A stretch of DNA of 64,000 nucleotides from Weissella cibaria KACC 11862 (GTDB lineage Bacteria; Bacillota; Bacilli; Lactobacillales; Lactobacillaceae): assembly GCF_000193635.1 (NCBI RefSeq), contig NZ_AEKT01000044.1, positions 20,230 through 84,229 of the forward strand, read 5' to 3'. Below, piece by piece: positions 35,372-44,432 of the stretch. The translations under genes were made by a program, and so were the position numbers. The stretch's first letter is position 1; every line of letters starts with the position of its first letter. The notes below the pieces were generated by a model. The model saw only the letters and a list, made by a program, of their open reading frames with translations. It searched no databases and was not told the origin of the DNA.

Positions 35372-35803
35372 TTAATCTCCAATAATAAACGTCAAATCAG
35401 CAGTAGTAGCCTTCTTACCATTAACGTAAGCAACACCCTTACCTTCACCAATTGGACCGCGCAAACGATCAAGCGTCACTTCTAGGCGCATTTGATCACC
35501 AGGTTGAACCATCTTACGGAAACGAGCCTTCTTAATACCACCAAAGTAAGCTGTCTTACCCTTAAATTCAGGCATCGAAAGTAATGCTACGGCACCAGCT
35601 TGTGCTAATGCTTCAATTGTCAACGCCCCAGGAAATGTTGGATTGCCTGGAAAGTGACCTTGGAAGACTTCTTCGTTGATGGTGACATTTTTGATGGCAA
35701 CCGTCTTTTCACCCGGCACCAACTCCTCAACCGTATCCAACATCAACATTGGGTAACGGTGTGGCAAAATTTCTTGAATTTGTTGTGTATTTAATACTGA
35801 CAT
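35372..35803 (-). CDS. fabZ: 3-hydroxyacyl-[acyl-carrier-protein] dehydratase FabZ (second copy)
   Basis: Removes water from 3-hydroxyacyl-ACP during elongation. The hot-dog-fold protein of 143 residues has the catalytic His in GHFPGNPTFPG and the acid in EALAQAGA. Its position between accB and accC matches the second FabZ of lactobacilli. The first FabZ-type gene opens the operon at 42505. One of the two may be the isomerase type that directs unsaturated fatty acid synthesis. Confidence 0.93.
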   Translation of the reverse strand: MSVLNTQQIQEILPHRYPMLMLDTVEELVPGEKTVAIKNVTINEEVFQGHFPGNPTFPGALTIEALAQAGAVALLSMPEFKGKTAYFGGIKKARFRKMVQPGDQMRLEVTLDRLRGPIGEGKGVAYVNGKKATTADLTFIIGD

Positions 35804-35815
35804 TGCCGCCCCTCC

Positions 35816-36283
35816 TTAAGCATCTAGTTCGACACGGAAGATTGCATGACCGTAATCAACCACATCCTCTTCCTCTACCAAAATTTCAGTGATGACACCG
35901 GCAACTTCACTCTTCACTGGTGTCATTAGCTTCATTGCTTCAACAATCGCAACTTGTTCACCCACAGCAACGTGGTCACCCACTTGCTTGAAAGGCGCAG
36001 CATCCGGATTGGCCTTCAAGTAAACCGTTCCGACCAATGGTGCATCAATCGTTACGCCTTGCTTTTGTTCCTTGTCCAAAGGATGATGTTCCGTTGCGAC
36101 AGGCGCTTCTGCTGTCGCGACACTCGCAACAGTTGGCTGCGCAGGTGTCGTGACAACAGGTTGCGTGATTTCGTTCTTACTCAAATGCAAACTGAAATCA
36201 TCTGATTGCAATGAAAACTCACGCAACGAACTATTTTCCAAATCTTGCATCAAAGCGCGAATGTCATCTAATTGCAAACCCAT
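35816..36283 (-). CDS. accB: Biotin carboxyl carrier protein of acetyl-CoA carboxylase
   Basis: The 155-residue protein has an N-terminal helical region, an Ala/Thr/Pro/Val linker (about residues 40-75) and a C-terminal biotinyl domain with the biotin Lys in EAMKLM. The ATG overlaps the fabF stop by one base, so the two are coupled. Confidence 0.95.
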   Translation of the reverse strand: MGLQLDDIRALMQDLENSSLREFSLQSDDFSLHLSKNEITQPVVTTPAQPTVASVATAEAPVATEHHPLDKEQKQGVTIDAPLVGTVYLKANPDAAPFKQVGDHVAVGEQVAIVEAMKLMTPVKSEVAGVITEILVEEEDVVDYGHAIFRVELDA

Positions 36284-37518
36284 TAATTCTCACTCCACTT
36301 CTTGAAAATAACAGCGGCATTGTGGCCACCGAAACCATAGTTAGCTGACAAAACGTAGTTAGGCGCAACAAACTTGTTGTCGTCGTTAACCAACGTCACA
36401 CCAGCAGTTTCAGGATCTTGTTCCGTCACACCAACATTAACTGGCAATTGTTCACGGACCAAGGCACCAATTGCAGCAATGGCCTCAATGGCACCCGCTG
36501 CTCCCAACAAGTGTCCAGTCATACCCTTAGTTGATGAAACCAAGACGCCGTTCTTACCAAAGACCAATTCCATAGCCTTTGATTCAGCCGCGTCATTTGC
36601 ACCAGTTGCCGTTCCGTGTGCGTTGACATAATCAATGTCGCTCGCTTGGATACCGGCGTCTTGCAAAGCCAACTTAACTGAACCAGCTGGTCCTGATCCG
36701 TCAGGAGTTGGGCTGGTCAAGTGGTAAGCATCAGAGTTTGCCCCGTAACCAACCACTTCGGCGATAATTTCTGCACCGCGGGCTTGCGCGTGTTCCAATG
36801 ATTCCAAGACCAAGATTCCTGAACCCTCACCCATAACGAAACCGTGACGGTTTACATCAAATGGCTTTGAGGCTTCAAGTGGATTTGGTTCAGTTGACAA
36901 GGCAGTCAACGCTGCGAACCCTGAGATTCCCATTTCGTTAACCGTCGCTTCTGATCCACCCGTAACCATCACATCATACTTACCTGATTGGATACGCCAG
37001 AAAGCTTCACCAATCGCATTCGTCGCACTGGCGCACGCCGTTGACAATGTGTAGTTAATTCCCTTGGCACCGTAACGCATTGACACGTTACCTGACACCA
37101 TGTTTGGGATAGCGTTTGGCACGAACATTGGGCTCACACGTTGTGGTCCCTTGTCGTGCATCTTGATAACTTGTTCTTCGATAGTCGTCAAACCACCGAT
37201 TCCGTTACCCATGATAACGCCGAAACGATCAGGGTTATCAACACCATCGGCCAAGCCGGCGTTTTCCAATGCTTCACCGGTAGCGTGAACGGCGTATTGT
37301 GAAAACAAGTCCATCTTACGTGACTCACGCTTTCCAACGCGAGCAGCGGGATCGAAGTTTTTCACTTCACCAGCAACTGTGACACCCGTCTCAGTTGCGT
37401 CAAACTTTGTAATTGGTGCAATTCCAACTTGGCTGTTAAAAATTCCATCCAAAAAATCATTTGCTGTATTACCAACGGGTGTAACTGCACCCAAACCTGT
37501 TACGACAACTCGTGTCAT
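36283..37518 (-). CDS. fabF: 3-oxoacyl-[acyl-carrier-protein] synthase II
   Basis: Elongating condensing enzyme of 411 residues. The nucleophile Cys lies in STACASATNA near residue 164, with the two active-site His in NAHGTAT near 303 and KGMTGHLLGAAG near 340. AGAGGAG precedes the ATG. An 11-base inverted repeat lies in the 87-base gap between fabG and fabF. Confidence 0.96.
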   Translation of the reverse strand: MTRVVVTGLGAVTPVGNTANDFLDGIFNSQVGIAPITKFDATETGVTVAGEVKNFDPAARVGKRESRKMDLFSQYAVHATGEALENAGLADGVDNPDRFGVIMGNGIGGLTTIEEQVIKMHDKGPQRVSPMFVPNAIPNMVSGNVSMRYGAKGINYTLSTACASATNAIGEAFWRIQSGKYDVMVTGGSEATVNEMGISGFAALTALSTEPNPLEASKPFDVNRHGFVMGEGSGILVLESLEHAQARGAEIIAEVVGYGANSDAYHLTSPTPDGSGPAGSVKLALQDAGIQASDIDYVNAHGTATGANDAAESKAMELVFGKNGVLVSSTKGMTGHLLGAAGAIEAIAAIGALVREQLPVNVGVTEQDPETAGVTLVNDDNKFVAPNYVLSANYGFGGHNAAVIFKKWSEN

Positions 37519-37546
37519 GTTGTTCTCCTCTACTTTCCTAAAGCTT

Positions 37547-37598
37547 GGATACGACTTATTAATAAGTTGTAAAAGAATAAGTGCATCAAGTCGTATCC
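37547..37598 (-). repeat. 11-base inverted repeat between fabG and fabF
   Basis: GGATACGACTT at 37547-37557 and AAGTCGTATCC at 37588-37598 are perfect inverse complements around a 30-base AT-rich loop. There is no T run, so it is not a typical terminator. It could be an RNA processing or stability element within the operon. Confidence 0.7.
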
Positions 37599-37605
37599 GT
37601 TTTCC

Positions 37606-38328
37606 TTAGATGTACAACCCACCATCGACCGTAATTGTTTGGCCAGTGATGTAATCGTTTTGAGCCAAGAACAAGGCAGTTTGTGCGATTTCCGTCGCGT
37701 TTCCAAAACGCTTCAAAGGCACAGCCTCTAGGACTTGTTCCTTAACCTTGTCAGACAACGCATCTGTCATGTCTGATACAATCATGCCCGGTGCAATCGC
37801 ATTAACACGAATGCCACGCATTGCGCCTTCTTTAGCTAATGACTTTGTCAAACCAACAATTCCAGCCTTTGACGCTGCGTAATTTGCTTGGCCAACATTT
37901 CCCATCAACCCCACAACAGATGCCATGTTGATGATATTTCCTGAGCGGGCACGCAACATCTTCTTAAAGATTGGCTGCGTCACGTTAAATGTACCGTTCA
38001 AGTTTGTATTCACAACGTTTGCGAATTCACTTGGCTTCATGCCCATTGTCAATTTGTCGTCAACAATTCCAGCATTGTTAATCAAAATATCAATGCCATC
38101 AATTTCTTCAAACAAACCAGTCAGGGCGTTATTAACGCTTTCCTCATCAGCAATATCCGCTGTAATAGCGAGTGTGTTTTCACCAAACTCAGCCATCACG
38201 TCTGGTCTAACGGCCGAACGCCCGTGTAAAATTACCCGAGCCCCAGCCGCATCAAAGGCTTTTGCAACCGCTAAACCGATACCACGTGTCGATCCCGTGA
38301 TCAACACATTCTTGTCTGTTAAATCCAT
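37606..38328 (-). CDS. fabG: 3-oxoacyl-[acyl-carrier-protein] reductase
   Basis: NADPH-dependent SDR of 240 residues. It has the cofactor loop ITGSTRGIGLAV, NNAG, the catalytic Ser in NMASVVG and YAASKAG near residue 150. The start overlaps the fabD stop by one base, with AGGAG inside fabD. Position in the operon excludes other SDR functions. Confidence 0.96.
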   Translation of the reverse strand: MDLTDKNVLITGSTRGIGLAVAKAFDAAGARVILHGRSAVRPDVMAEFGENTLAITADIADEESVNNALTGLFEEIDGIDILINNAGIVDDKLTMGMKPSEFANVVNTNLNGTFNVTQPIFKKMLRARSGNIINMASVVGLMGNVGQANYAASKAGIVGLTKSLAKEGAMRGIRVNAIAPGMIVSDMTDALSDKVKEQVLEAVPLKRFGNATEIAQTALFLAQNDYITGQTITVDGGLYI

Positions 38329-39269
38329 TACACTGTCTCCTGTGCCGCAATCAACATATCGCGAACTTCATTAAATGAGGCCAAATCCTTCACGCAGTAG
38401 CGCTTGATATCTTTACCAACAATTTTCTTTGCGAATTTCATCAAGGTATCACTTGGTCCAAACTCAATTAGCGTATCAACACCATCATCAACCATTGCTT
38501 GCAATGCTTGTGCAAAATAAGTTGGTGACGTAATTTGCTTTAACAAAGTCGCTTTAACATCGTCAAACTTTTGACCCGTTGTATTTGAGTACACCGCAAA
38601 TGTTGGTGCGCTAAACGTTTCATCCGTTAAACGATCTGCCAGTTGATCCGCAGCCGTTTGCAACAATGGTGTATGGAATGCACCTGAAACTGGCAATTCG
38701 ACCATGCGTGAGACACCTGCTTCAGTCAATGCGGCCATTGCCTCATCAACATCAGCTTCGATTCCACCAATGACCAATTGATTAAACGTGTTAAAGTTCG
38801 CTGGGTACACGCGCTTTCCAGTAGCTTGCAATTTTTCAAGCGTTGCAACAACCCAGTCTTGATCGTCCGTCATTACGGCAACCATCTTACCTGGGTTTGC
38901 ATCACCGGCGGCTTGCATATAAGCACCGCGATCCTTAATAATGGCCATACCTTGCTCAAATGTCATTGACCCAGCGGCTGTTAATGCACTGTACTCACCC
39001 AAACTCAGGCCCAATGCACCGGCTGGTTCAGGCATCACATCTGACAAAGCATTGTAGATGCCCATGCTCATTGCCAAAATAGCAGGTTGTGTGTACTTCG
39101 TTTGCTTGATGTTATCTTCACTATTCACAATAGTCGTCATCACATCGTAGCCAAGTAATTCACTCGCATGGTCGATTGTTTCTTGATATTTAGGCAGACT
39201 GGCATACAAATCAGCACCCATGCCAACTTGTTGCGCCCCTTGCCCGCTCATCAATAGTCCTAGTTTCAT
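38328..39269 (-). CDS. fabD: Malonyl-CoA:ACP transacylase
   Basis: Loads malonate on ACP. The 313-residue protein has GQGAQ near residue 9, the catalytic Ser in LGLSLGEYSALTAAG near 93, and the partner His in SGAFHTPLL. CGAGGTAA precedes the ATG. Confidence 0.96.
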   Translation of the reverse strand: MKLGLLMSGQGAQQVGMGADLYASLPKYQETIDHASELLGYDVMTTIVNSEDNIKQTKYTQPAILAMSMGIYNALSDVMPEPAGALGLSLGEYSALTAAGSMTFEQGMAIIKDRGAYMQAAGDANPGKMVAVMTDDQDWVVATLEKLQATGKRVYPANFNTFNQLVIGGIEADVDEAMAALTEAGVSRMVELPVSGAFHTPLLQTAADQLADRLTDETFSAPTFAVYSNTTGQKFDDVKATLLKQITSPTYFAQALQAMVDDGVDTLIEFGPSDTLMKFAKKIVGKDIKRYCVKDLASFNEVRDMLIAAQETV

Positions 39270-39290
39270 GTTTTTTACCTCGTTGTTTGG

Positions 39291-40238
39291 TTACTTCAAC
39301 AAGTCTTCAGCTTGTGACCAAACATCTTCTAGAATTTCAGCCACTGGCTTAATCTCATGAATCATTCCTGAAATTTGGCCAGCCATGAAGGCCCCATTTT
39401 CCTTGTCACCATCAAGCACTGCTCGACGAAGAGACCCATTCTCAAGTTCTTCGATTGCATCTGCATCTGGCTTTGGCTTTGTAATTTCAATGCGCTCTTG
39501 CTTTACAAAGTTCTTTGACATCTTAGTCTTCAAGACACGAGCACGGTTACCAAGTAACTCTCCCGTCACAAGCGTATCGATATCCTTTGCTTTCACAACA
39601 GCATTCTTAAAGTTTTCATGGACCTCTGACTCAGCCGAAGCCAAGAAGCGTGTTCCCATTTGAACACCAGAGGCGCCTAGCATGAAGGCCGCAGCAACAC
39701 CACGACCATCTGCAATTCCACCCGCCGCAATAACTGGAATGTTCAATGCGTCGACCACCTGTGGAACCAATGTCATCGTCGTCAACATACCAATGTGACC
39801 ACCTGACTCCATTCCTTCGGCAACAACTGCATCGACACCCTTCTTTTCCATCATCTTGGCCAAACCAACAGATGGAACAACCGGGATAACCAAGATACCG
39901 TGGCTGTGCAACTCTTCAATAAACGGTGATGGATCACCTGCACCGGTTGCCACAACTTGCACACCCTCTTCGATAATGACATCGAAAACTTCACGGATGT
40001 GGCGTGATAGCAACATCACATTGACACCGAACGGCTTATCAGTCACCTGACGAGCACGACGAATTTCTTCACGCACCTTGTCAGCCTTCCAATAACCTGT
40101 TCCGATAATTCCCAAACCTCCAGCCTCAGAGACGGCACCAGCAAGATGTCCCGTACCCGCCCAGGCCATTCCGCCTTGGATGATAGGGTACTTCATACCC
40201 AACTTTTCAAATAATGGATTATTTAGCTTAACGCTCAT
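39291..40238 (-). CDS. fabK: Enoyl-[acyl-carrier-protein] reductase II (FMN type)
   Basis: Final reduction step of elongation, 315 residues. The TIM-barrel flavoprotein of the nitronate monooxygenase fold begins with IIQGGMAW and shows AGGIADGRGVAAA and LGASGVQMGTRF. FabK rather than FabI is known from streptococci and several lactobacilli and is naturally insensitive to triclosan. It follows acpP after 31 bases. Confidence 0.95.
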   Translation of the reverse strand: MSVKLNNPLFEKLGMKYPIIQGGMAWAGTGHLAGAVSEAGGLGIIGTGYWKADKVREEIRRARQVTDKPFGVNVMLLSRHIREVFDVIIEEGVQVVATGAGDPSPFIEELHSHGILVIPVVPSVGLAKMMEKKGVDAVVAEGMESGGHIGMLTTMTLVPQVVDALNIPVIAAGGIADGRGVAAAFMLGASGVQMGTRFLASAESEVHENFKNAVVKAKDIDTLVTGELLGNRARVLKTKMSKNFVKQERIEITKPKPDADAIEELENGSLRRAVLDGDKENGAFMAGQISGMIHEIKPVAEILEDVWSQAEDLLK

Positions 40239-40269
40239 TTTGTGGTTCCTTTCTCTTGGTGCTGAATAT

Positions 40270-40509
40270 TTAGGCGTTAACTTGTGCAGCTACCTTGTTA
40301 ACCAAGTCTTGTACCGTTTGGATTTCTTCAGCAACAGCCAACTTAATGTCAAAGTCGTCTTCAACACGGTTCAACACTTCAAACAAATCCAATGAATCTG
40401 CGTCGATGTCTTCCGTCAAATTCGTTTCAGGCTTAACTTCACCATCTTCCAAGTCAAATTGGTCTACCAAGATTTCAGTTACCTTGTTCAAAATTTCTGC
40501 TTCAGTCAT
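40270..40509 (-). CDS. acpP: Acyl carrier protein
   Basis: The acidic 79-residue carrier has the phosphopantetheine Ser in DADSLDLFEV near residue 38. TAGAGGA precedes the ATG. A FabT-box-like sequence (40539-40554) lies upstream, so the gene may have an internal promoter besides read-through from fabH. Confidence 0.96.
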   Translation of the reverse strand: MTEAEILNKVTEILVDQFDLEDGEVKPETNLTEDIDADSLDLFEVLNRVEDDFDIKLAVAEEIQTVQDLVNKVAAQVNA

Positions 40510-40538
40510 GTTATTGTCCTCTATTTCTTTTGTTTAAT

Positions 40539-40554
40539 AATTCGATAATTTAAA
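40539..40554 (-). promoter_or_regulatory. FabT-box-like site upstream of acpP
   Basis: ATTCGATAATTTAAAT closely resembles the palindrome at 42544-42560 in front of fabZ1 (ATTCGATATTCAAATA). A TATACA box lies just upstream on the minus strand. In streptococci FabT acts both at the operon head and at an internal promoter, which fits. Confidence 0.5.
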
Positions 40555-40587
40555 TGTATAGGTCATATACAAAAATGGTTAAAAAAA

Positions 40588-41559
40588 CTACACCTTGATA
40601 ATCAAGGCACCAACCGTTAAGCCACCACCAAACCCGGCAATCGCAATTGTTTGCCCTGGTTTAATCGTCCCAGCTTCACGCAGTTCATCAAGTAAAATAC
40701 CGATACTAGCTGCACTAGTATTACCATATAACGCCATGTTCGTTGGGAACTTTTCGATTGGCTGACCGAATCGCTTCGCAATACTGCTAACAATTCGTCC
40801 ATTTGCCTGATGCAACAGATAATAATCAATCTCATCAGGTGTGAGGCTTGCTTTTGCAAGCGCCTCGTTTAAGACCGCCGGCACTTCGCGTGTCGCGAAA
40901 TTATACACTTCACGACCATTCATCTTAAAATACGGATCAGCAGCCTTTAACTCACCCGCAAAATAATTTGCGTTTCGTTGTTGACCAGCTGTCAGGAATT
41001 CTGAGCGTTCACCAAAGGTTTTCAATGATTCAGCTAGTAAGCCTGTCTCTGCTCCAGTACGTTCAAGCAAAACCCCGGCCGCACCGTCACCAAACAACAC
41101 GGCTGTTGATCGGTCATCCCAATCAACTAGCTTACTCAACACCTCTGCCCCGATAACTAAACCGCGTTGGTAACGTGTTGTCAGCAACGCGCTCGCCATA
41201 CTCAACGTATAAACGAACCCTGAGCATGCCGCGCTTAGATCCCAAGCAAAAGCATTCGTAGCGCCAATCTTTCCTTGCACAATTTGTGCCACACTTGGTG
41301 ATAACGTGTCAGGCGACATTGTTCCCACTAAGATGAAATCTAGTTGATCAGCTGTTAAACCAGCTTGATTCAATAATTTTGTTGCAACACCAACTGCTAA
41401 ATCACTTGTATCCTCAGTCGATACGATATGCCGTTGGCGAATGCCGGTACGCGGTTGAATCCATTCATCGGATGTGTCCATAAATGTCGCTAACTCATCA
41501 TTAGTTACGACCCTTTCTGGCACGACTCGCGCTGACTGGACGATGGTAAATCTTTCCAT
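40588..41559 (-). CDS. fabH: 3-oxoacyl-[acyl-carrier-protein] synthase III
   Basis: Starts elongation by condensing acetyl-CoA with malonyl-ACP. The 323-residue thiolase-fold enzyme has the Cys in LSAACSGFVYTL near residue 112, His in LLHQANGRI near 248 and Asn in GNTSAAS near 278. GAGAGGG precedes the ATG, 11 bases after fabT. Confidence 0.96.
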   Translation of the reverse strand: MERFTIVQSARVVPERVVTNDELATFMDTSDEWIQPRTGIRQRHIVSTEDTSDLAVGVATKLLNQAGLTADQLDFILVGTMSPDTLSPSVAQIVQGKIGATNAFAWDLSAACSGFVYTLSMASALLTTRYQRGLVIGAEVLSKLVDWDDRSTAVLFGDGAAGVLLERTGAETGLLAESLKTFGERSEFLTAGQQRNANYFAGELKAADPYFKMNGREVYNFATREVPAVLNEALAKASLTPDEIDYYLLHQANGRIVSSIAKRFGQPIEKFPTNMALYGNTSAASIGILLDELREAGTIKPGQTIAIAGFGGGLTVGALIIKV

Positions 41560-41570
41560 ATCGCCCTCTC

Positions 41571-42029
41571 TTAGAACTGGATTAGCTCGTGAAGATATTC
41601 TTGCAAATTAAGCACGGCCTTTTTCACCGCCTCGGTTTCATCATCAGATAGAGAATCAAATAATGAGTGCGCCATACCGCGGTGAAAAGCCTCGTGGGCA
41701 CGGAAAACTGTACGTCCGTTGTGAGTCAGCGCCAAATGGACAACCCGTCGATCATTGTCATCACGATGACGCTCGACATAGCCCTTTTTGACTAATTTAT
41801 CAATAACACTCGTCATAGCACTTGGTGTTAAGTGCACCATTTCTGCAACTTGCGATGCGGTCCGGGTCTCATACATCGAGATTGCCGCAATCGTGTGCAT
41901 ATCTTTGATCGTAATGTCATTGAACTTTGATTCGCGTAATGAGGCTTCCTCAATCCACACAACGTTATTAAATACGTTGACCAATGCCTCATTAATCTGT
42001 TCGAATGATGCTTCTTCACTAGCTGCCAT
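41571..42029 (-). CDS. fabT: MarR family regulator of fatty acid synthesis
   Basis: Represses the operon when long-chain acyl-ACP is plentiful. The 152-residue protein has the MarR winged helix (ASQVAEMVHLTPSAMTSVIDKLVKKGYVER and RDDNDRRVVHLALT). Its place as the second gene of the operon and two palindromes in the promoter at 42527-42560 match FabT of streptococci and lactobacilli. AGACGGAGAAG precedes the ATG. Confidence 0.93.
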   Translation of the reverse strand: MAASEEASFEQINEALVNVFNNVVWIEEASLRESKFNDITIKDMHTIAAISMYETRTASQVAEMVHLTPSAMTSVIDKLVKKGYVERHRDDNDRRVVHLALTHNGRTVFRAHEAFHRGMAHSLFDSLSDDETEAVKKAVLNLQEYLHELIQF

Positions 42030-42031
42030 AC

Positions 42032-42505
42032 TTACTTCTCCGTCTCACTCTTGGCATTATCTGCCGATTTCTCTTCAGGTGAAACAACAAACATCAGTTC
42101 AGCACTAGTTGCTAACTTGCCATCTACCATTGCCTTGACGTTTACTGTTCCCATGTTCTCTCTCAGATTACCGAATTCTACGTGTAACTTCAAGACGTCG
42201 CCTGGTTTAACCATGCGCTTGAACTTGGCATTATCAATACCCGTCATGTAAGCCGTCTTACCGACGAACTGTGGTGATGACAAAATCAGAATAGATGCCG
42301 CTTGTGCAAGCGACTCAATAATTAGTACCCCAGGCATAACTGGATTACCTGGAAAATGTCCTTGAAAGAACTGTTCATTAATAGTGACATTCTTTGTCGC
42401 AATCAATGACTCACCAGGCACCATCTCATCAACGTAATCCATATATAGAATTGGATAACGATTTGGAATCAAATCCATAATTTCCGTGGTTGTCAAAACT
42501 GCCAT
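42032..42505 (-). CDS. fabZ: 3-hydroxyacyl-ACP dehydratase, FabZ1/FabN type
   Basis: First gene of the operon, 157 residues. The His lies in GHFPGNPVMPGV and the acid in ESLAQAAS. It has a charged C-terminal tail of about 15 residues not seen in the second copy. In Lactobacillus plantarum and Enterococcus faecalis the corresponding FabZ1/FabN enzyme also isomerises the double bond for unsaturated fatty acids; that role here is an inference. The start at 42505 follows GGAAGGAG; the extension upstream is in the operator. Confidence 0.88.
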   Translation of the reverse strand: MAVLTTTEIMDLIPNRYPILYMDYVDEMVPGESLIATKNVTINEQFFQGHFPGNPVMPGVLIIESLAQAASILILSSPQFVGKTAYMTGIDNAKFKRMVKPGDVLKLHVEFGNLRENMGTVNVKAMVDGKLATSAELMFVVSPEEKSADNAKSETEK

Positions 42506-42526
42506 AGTCCCGCTCCTTCCAAAAAG

Positions 42527-42560
42527 TATTTCGAACATCGAAATATTCGATATTCAAATA
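42527..42560 (-). promoter_or_regulatory. Two overlapping FabT-type operators at the fab operon promoter
   Basis: TATTTCGA-ACA-TCGAAATA at 42527-42545 is a perfect 8-base palindrome. TATTCGA-TAT-TCAAATA at 42544-42560 is a second with one mismatch per arm. They lie just after and over the -10 box, where a repressor would block transcription. Confidence 0.82.
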
Positions 42561-42586
42561 GTATTTTATTTTCATCGAATTGTCAA
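42558..42586 (-). promoter_or_regulatory. Promoter of the fatty acid operon
   Basis: Minus strand TTGACA (42581-42586), 17 bases, TACTAT (42558-42563). Confidence 0.85.
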
Positions 42587-42632
42587 CACGCCTTTTCCAA
42601 TAAATATACGTATACCCCATTTACAATTAACA

Positions 42633-42674
42633 CAAAAAGCGCAGAAAACGCCTGTTTTTGGGCATTCTCTGCGC
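42633..42674 (-). terminator. Second terminator downstream of csbD
   Basis: Minus strand GCGCAGA pairs with TCTGCGC with an inner GCC/GGC stem, then TTTTTG. Together with 42743-42765 it insulates the fab promoter. Confidence 0.82.
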
Positions 42675-42736
42675 AACGCAATGCTAACGTGTTCACAGAT
42701 TATTCAATATTTATTCATTCGCTTACAAAAAGTAAA

Positions 42737-42765
42737 TAAAAAACACACCCATAATTCGGGTGTGT
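42737..42765 (-). terminator. Terminator after csbD
   Basis: Minus strand ACACACCCG pairs with CGGGTGTGT-like arms around ATTA, then TTTTTTATTT. Confidence 0.88.
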
Positions 42766-42775
42766 CTCATGATTG

Positions 42776-42988
42776 TTAGTCCTTCTTATCGAACTTGTCC
42801 TTCAGATTATCTACCGCATCCTCGGCCTTGTCCTTCAAATCCCCTAGCGCTTCACGCGCCTTACCGGTTAAACCTTGGGCCTTTCCCTCAGCCTCTAGTT
42901 TTGCATCACCAGTTGCTGCACCAGCAACTTCCTTGGTCTTACCTGAGACTTCATCGAACTTACCTTTTACTTGATCTTCCAATGCCAT
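42776..42988 (-). CDS. CsbD family stress protein
   Basis: The 70-residue, highly charged, Ala- and Lys-rich protein has the CsbD pattern (ALEDQVKGKFDEVSGKTKEVAG). Family members are induced by general stress; the molecular role is unknown. TGGAGGAA precedes the ATG. A cre-like site lies upstream at 43039-43052. Confidence 0.9.
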   Translation of the reverse strand: MALEDQVKGKFDEVSGKTKEVAGAATGDAKLEAEGKAQGLTGKAREALGDLKDKAEDAVDNLKDKFDKKD

Positions 42989-43038
42989 CAGTAATTTCCT
43001 CCATATCTGTGATTGCTTATATCATACCTAAACACAGA

Positions 43039-43052
43039 AGAAAGCGCTACCA
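43039..43052 (-). promoter_or_regulatory. cre-like site upstream of csbD
   Basis: Minus strand TGGTAGCGCTTTCT matches the minimal cre pattern TGNNANCGNTNNCA except at the last base. It lies about 25 bases upstream of a TATGAT box. Confidence 0.45.
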
Positions 43053-43082
43053 AAAATATTTGAAGATTAGCCATTTGGGAAA

Positions 43083-44378
43083 TTACAGTAACCCAACCCG
43101 CTTAAAGATGTCATCAACATGCTTGAGATGCCAATGATAATCAAATGCGTCATCAACTTCAGCTGCCGTCAGTTTACTTTGAATGGTTGGATCGGCATCC
43201 ACCAAATCACGGAACTGCTTTTGTTCATCCCAAGACTTCGCCGTCAATGGTTGTACAGTATCATAAGCCGCTTCACGTGACATGCCTGCATCTACCAATT
43301 TCAACAACAACCGCTGTGAATAAATTAACCCATACGTGCGGGTCATATTCGTCTTCATCGTTTCAGGGAACACTTGTAAATTAGCCAAGATACCTGTCAA
43401 ACGATGCAACATGTAATCTAGCACCGTTGTACCATCTGCCAAAATAATACGTTCAGCACTCGAATGAGAAATATCACGCTCATGCCATAACGTAACATCT
43501 TCCAGCGCCGTAACTGAATACCCTCGTAGCACACGTGACAAACCAACAATATTTTCAGATCCAATCGGATTACGTTTGTGTGGCATCGCTGAAGAGCCCT
43601 TTTGGCCACCCTTAAAGCCTTCTTCAACTTCGTGAATTTCAGACCGTTGCAACCCACGAATTTCGGTGGCAACTTCTTCTAAGGTCGTCCCGATCAAGGC
43701 GATTGTCGTCATATAATCCGCATGTAAGTCGCGTGGTAACACTTGTGAGCCAACGGGTTGGGGCGTTAAGCCCAATTCGTTCATCGCAACTTCTTCAACA
43801 GTTGGTGGTACGTTCGCAAACGTGCCCACGGCACCTGATAACTTTCCAGTCTCAACCAGCTCAGCAACTCGTTCAAATCGATCAATGTCACGCTTGGCCG
43901 CCTGATAAAAACGAGCCATCTTTAAACCAAACGTTGTTGGTTCAGCGTGTACACCGTGAGTTCGTCCCATCATCACAGTATCTTTGTAACGAAGGGCGAG
44001 TTCACCCAAAATATCACGATATGCCACCAGGTCCGCCTTGATAACGTCATTTGCCTGGCGTAGACGTAAAGCTTGCGCTGTATCAACGACATCCGTTGAC
44101 GTCAACCCATAGTGAATCCACTTCCGTTCTTCACCCAATGATTCAGACACATTTCGGGTAAATGCTACCATGTCATGGCGCGTTGTCTCTTCAATTTCCG
44201 CAATGCGAGTGACGTCAAAGCGAGCATTCGCCCGAATAGCTGCCAAGTCCGCTTCAGGCACGTGGCCCTCTGCTACCCAGCCCGCCGTCACAGCAATTTC
44301 AACATCCAACCATGATTGGTACTGATTTTCCAAAGACCAAATGTGACGCATTTCAGGTCGCGCGTAGCGATCAATCAT
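43083..44378 (-). CDS. purB: Adenylosuccinate lyase
   Basis: Acts twice in purine synthesis, releasing fumarate from SAICAR and adenylosuccinate. The 431-residue protein has the fumarase/aspartase signature GSSAMPHKRNPI near residue 262 and the His-bearing TSTDVVDTA and GRTHGVHAEP motifs. GAGAGGGG precedes the ATG. It stands apart from other pur genes with its own promoter, as often seen. Confidence 0.95.
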   Translation of the reverse strand: MIDRYARPEMRHIWSLENQYQSWLDVEIAVTAGWVAEGHVPEADLAAIRANARFDVTRIAEIEETTRHDMVAFTRNVSESLGEERKWIHYGLTSTDVVDTAQALRLRQANDVIKADLVAYRDILGELALRYKDTVMMGRTHGVHAEPTTFGLKMARFYQAAKRDIDRFERVAELVETGKLSGAVGTFANVPPTVEEVAMNELGLTPQPVGSQVLPRDLHADYMTTIALIGTTLEEVATEIRGLQRSEIHEVEEGFKGGQKGSSAMPHKRNPIGSENIVGLSRVLRGYSVTALEDVTLWHERDISHSSAERIILADGTTVLDYMLHRLTGILANLQVFPETMKTNMTRTYGLIYSQRLLLKLVDAGMSREAAYDTVQPLTAKSWDEQKQFRDLVDADPTIQSKLTAAEVDDAFDYHWHLKHVDDIFKRVGLL

Positions 44379-44432
44379 AATATAACCCCTCTCAAATTCG
44401 TAAACACGAACGAAACGTTTTTAACATTCATT

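Noticed and set aside
37547-37598. Terminator between fabG and fabF
   Set aside because: The stem is good but the loop is 30 bases and there is no T run.
44398-44425. PurBox pair in front of purB
   Set aside because: ACGAACGAAACG agrees with the PurBox at too few positions.
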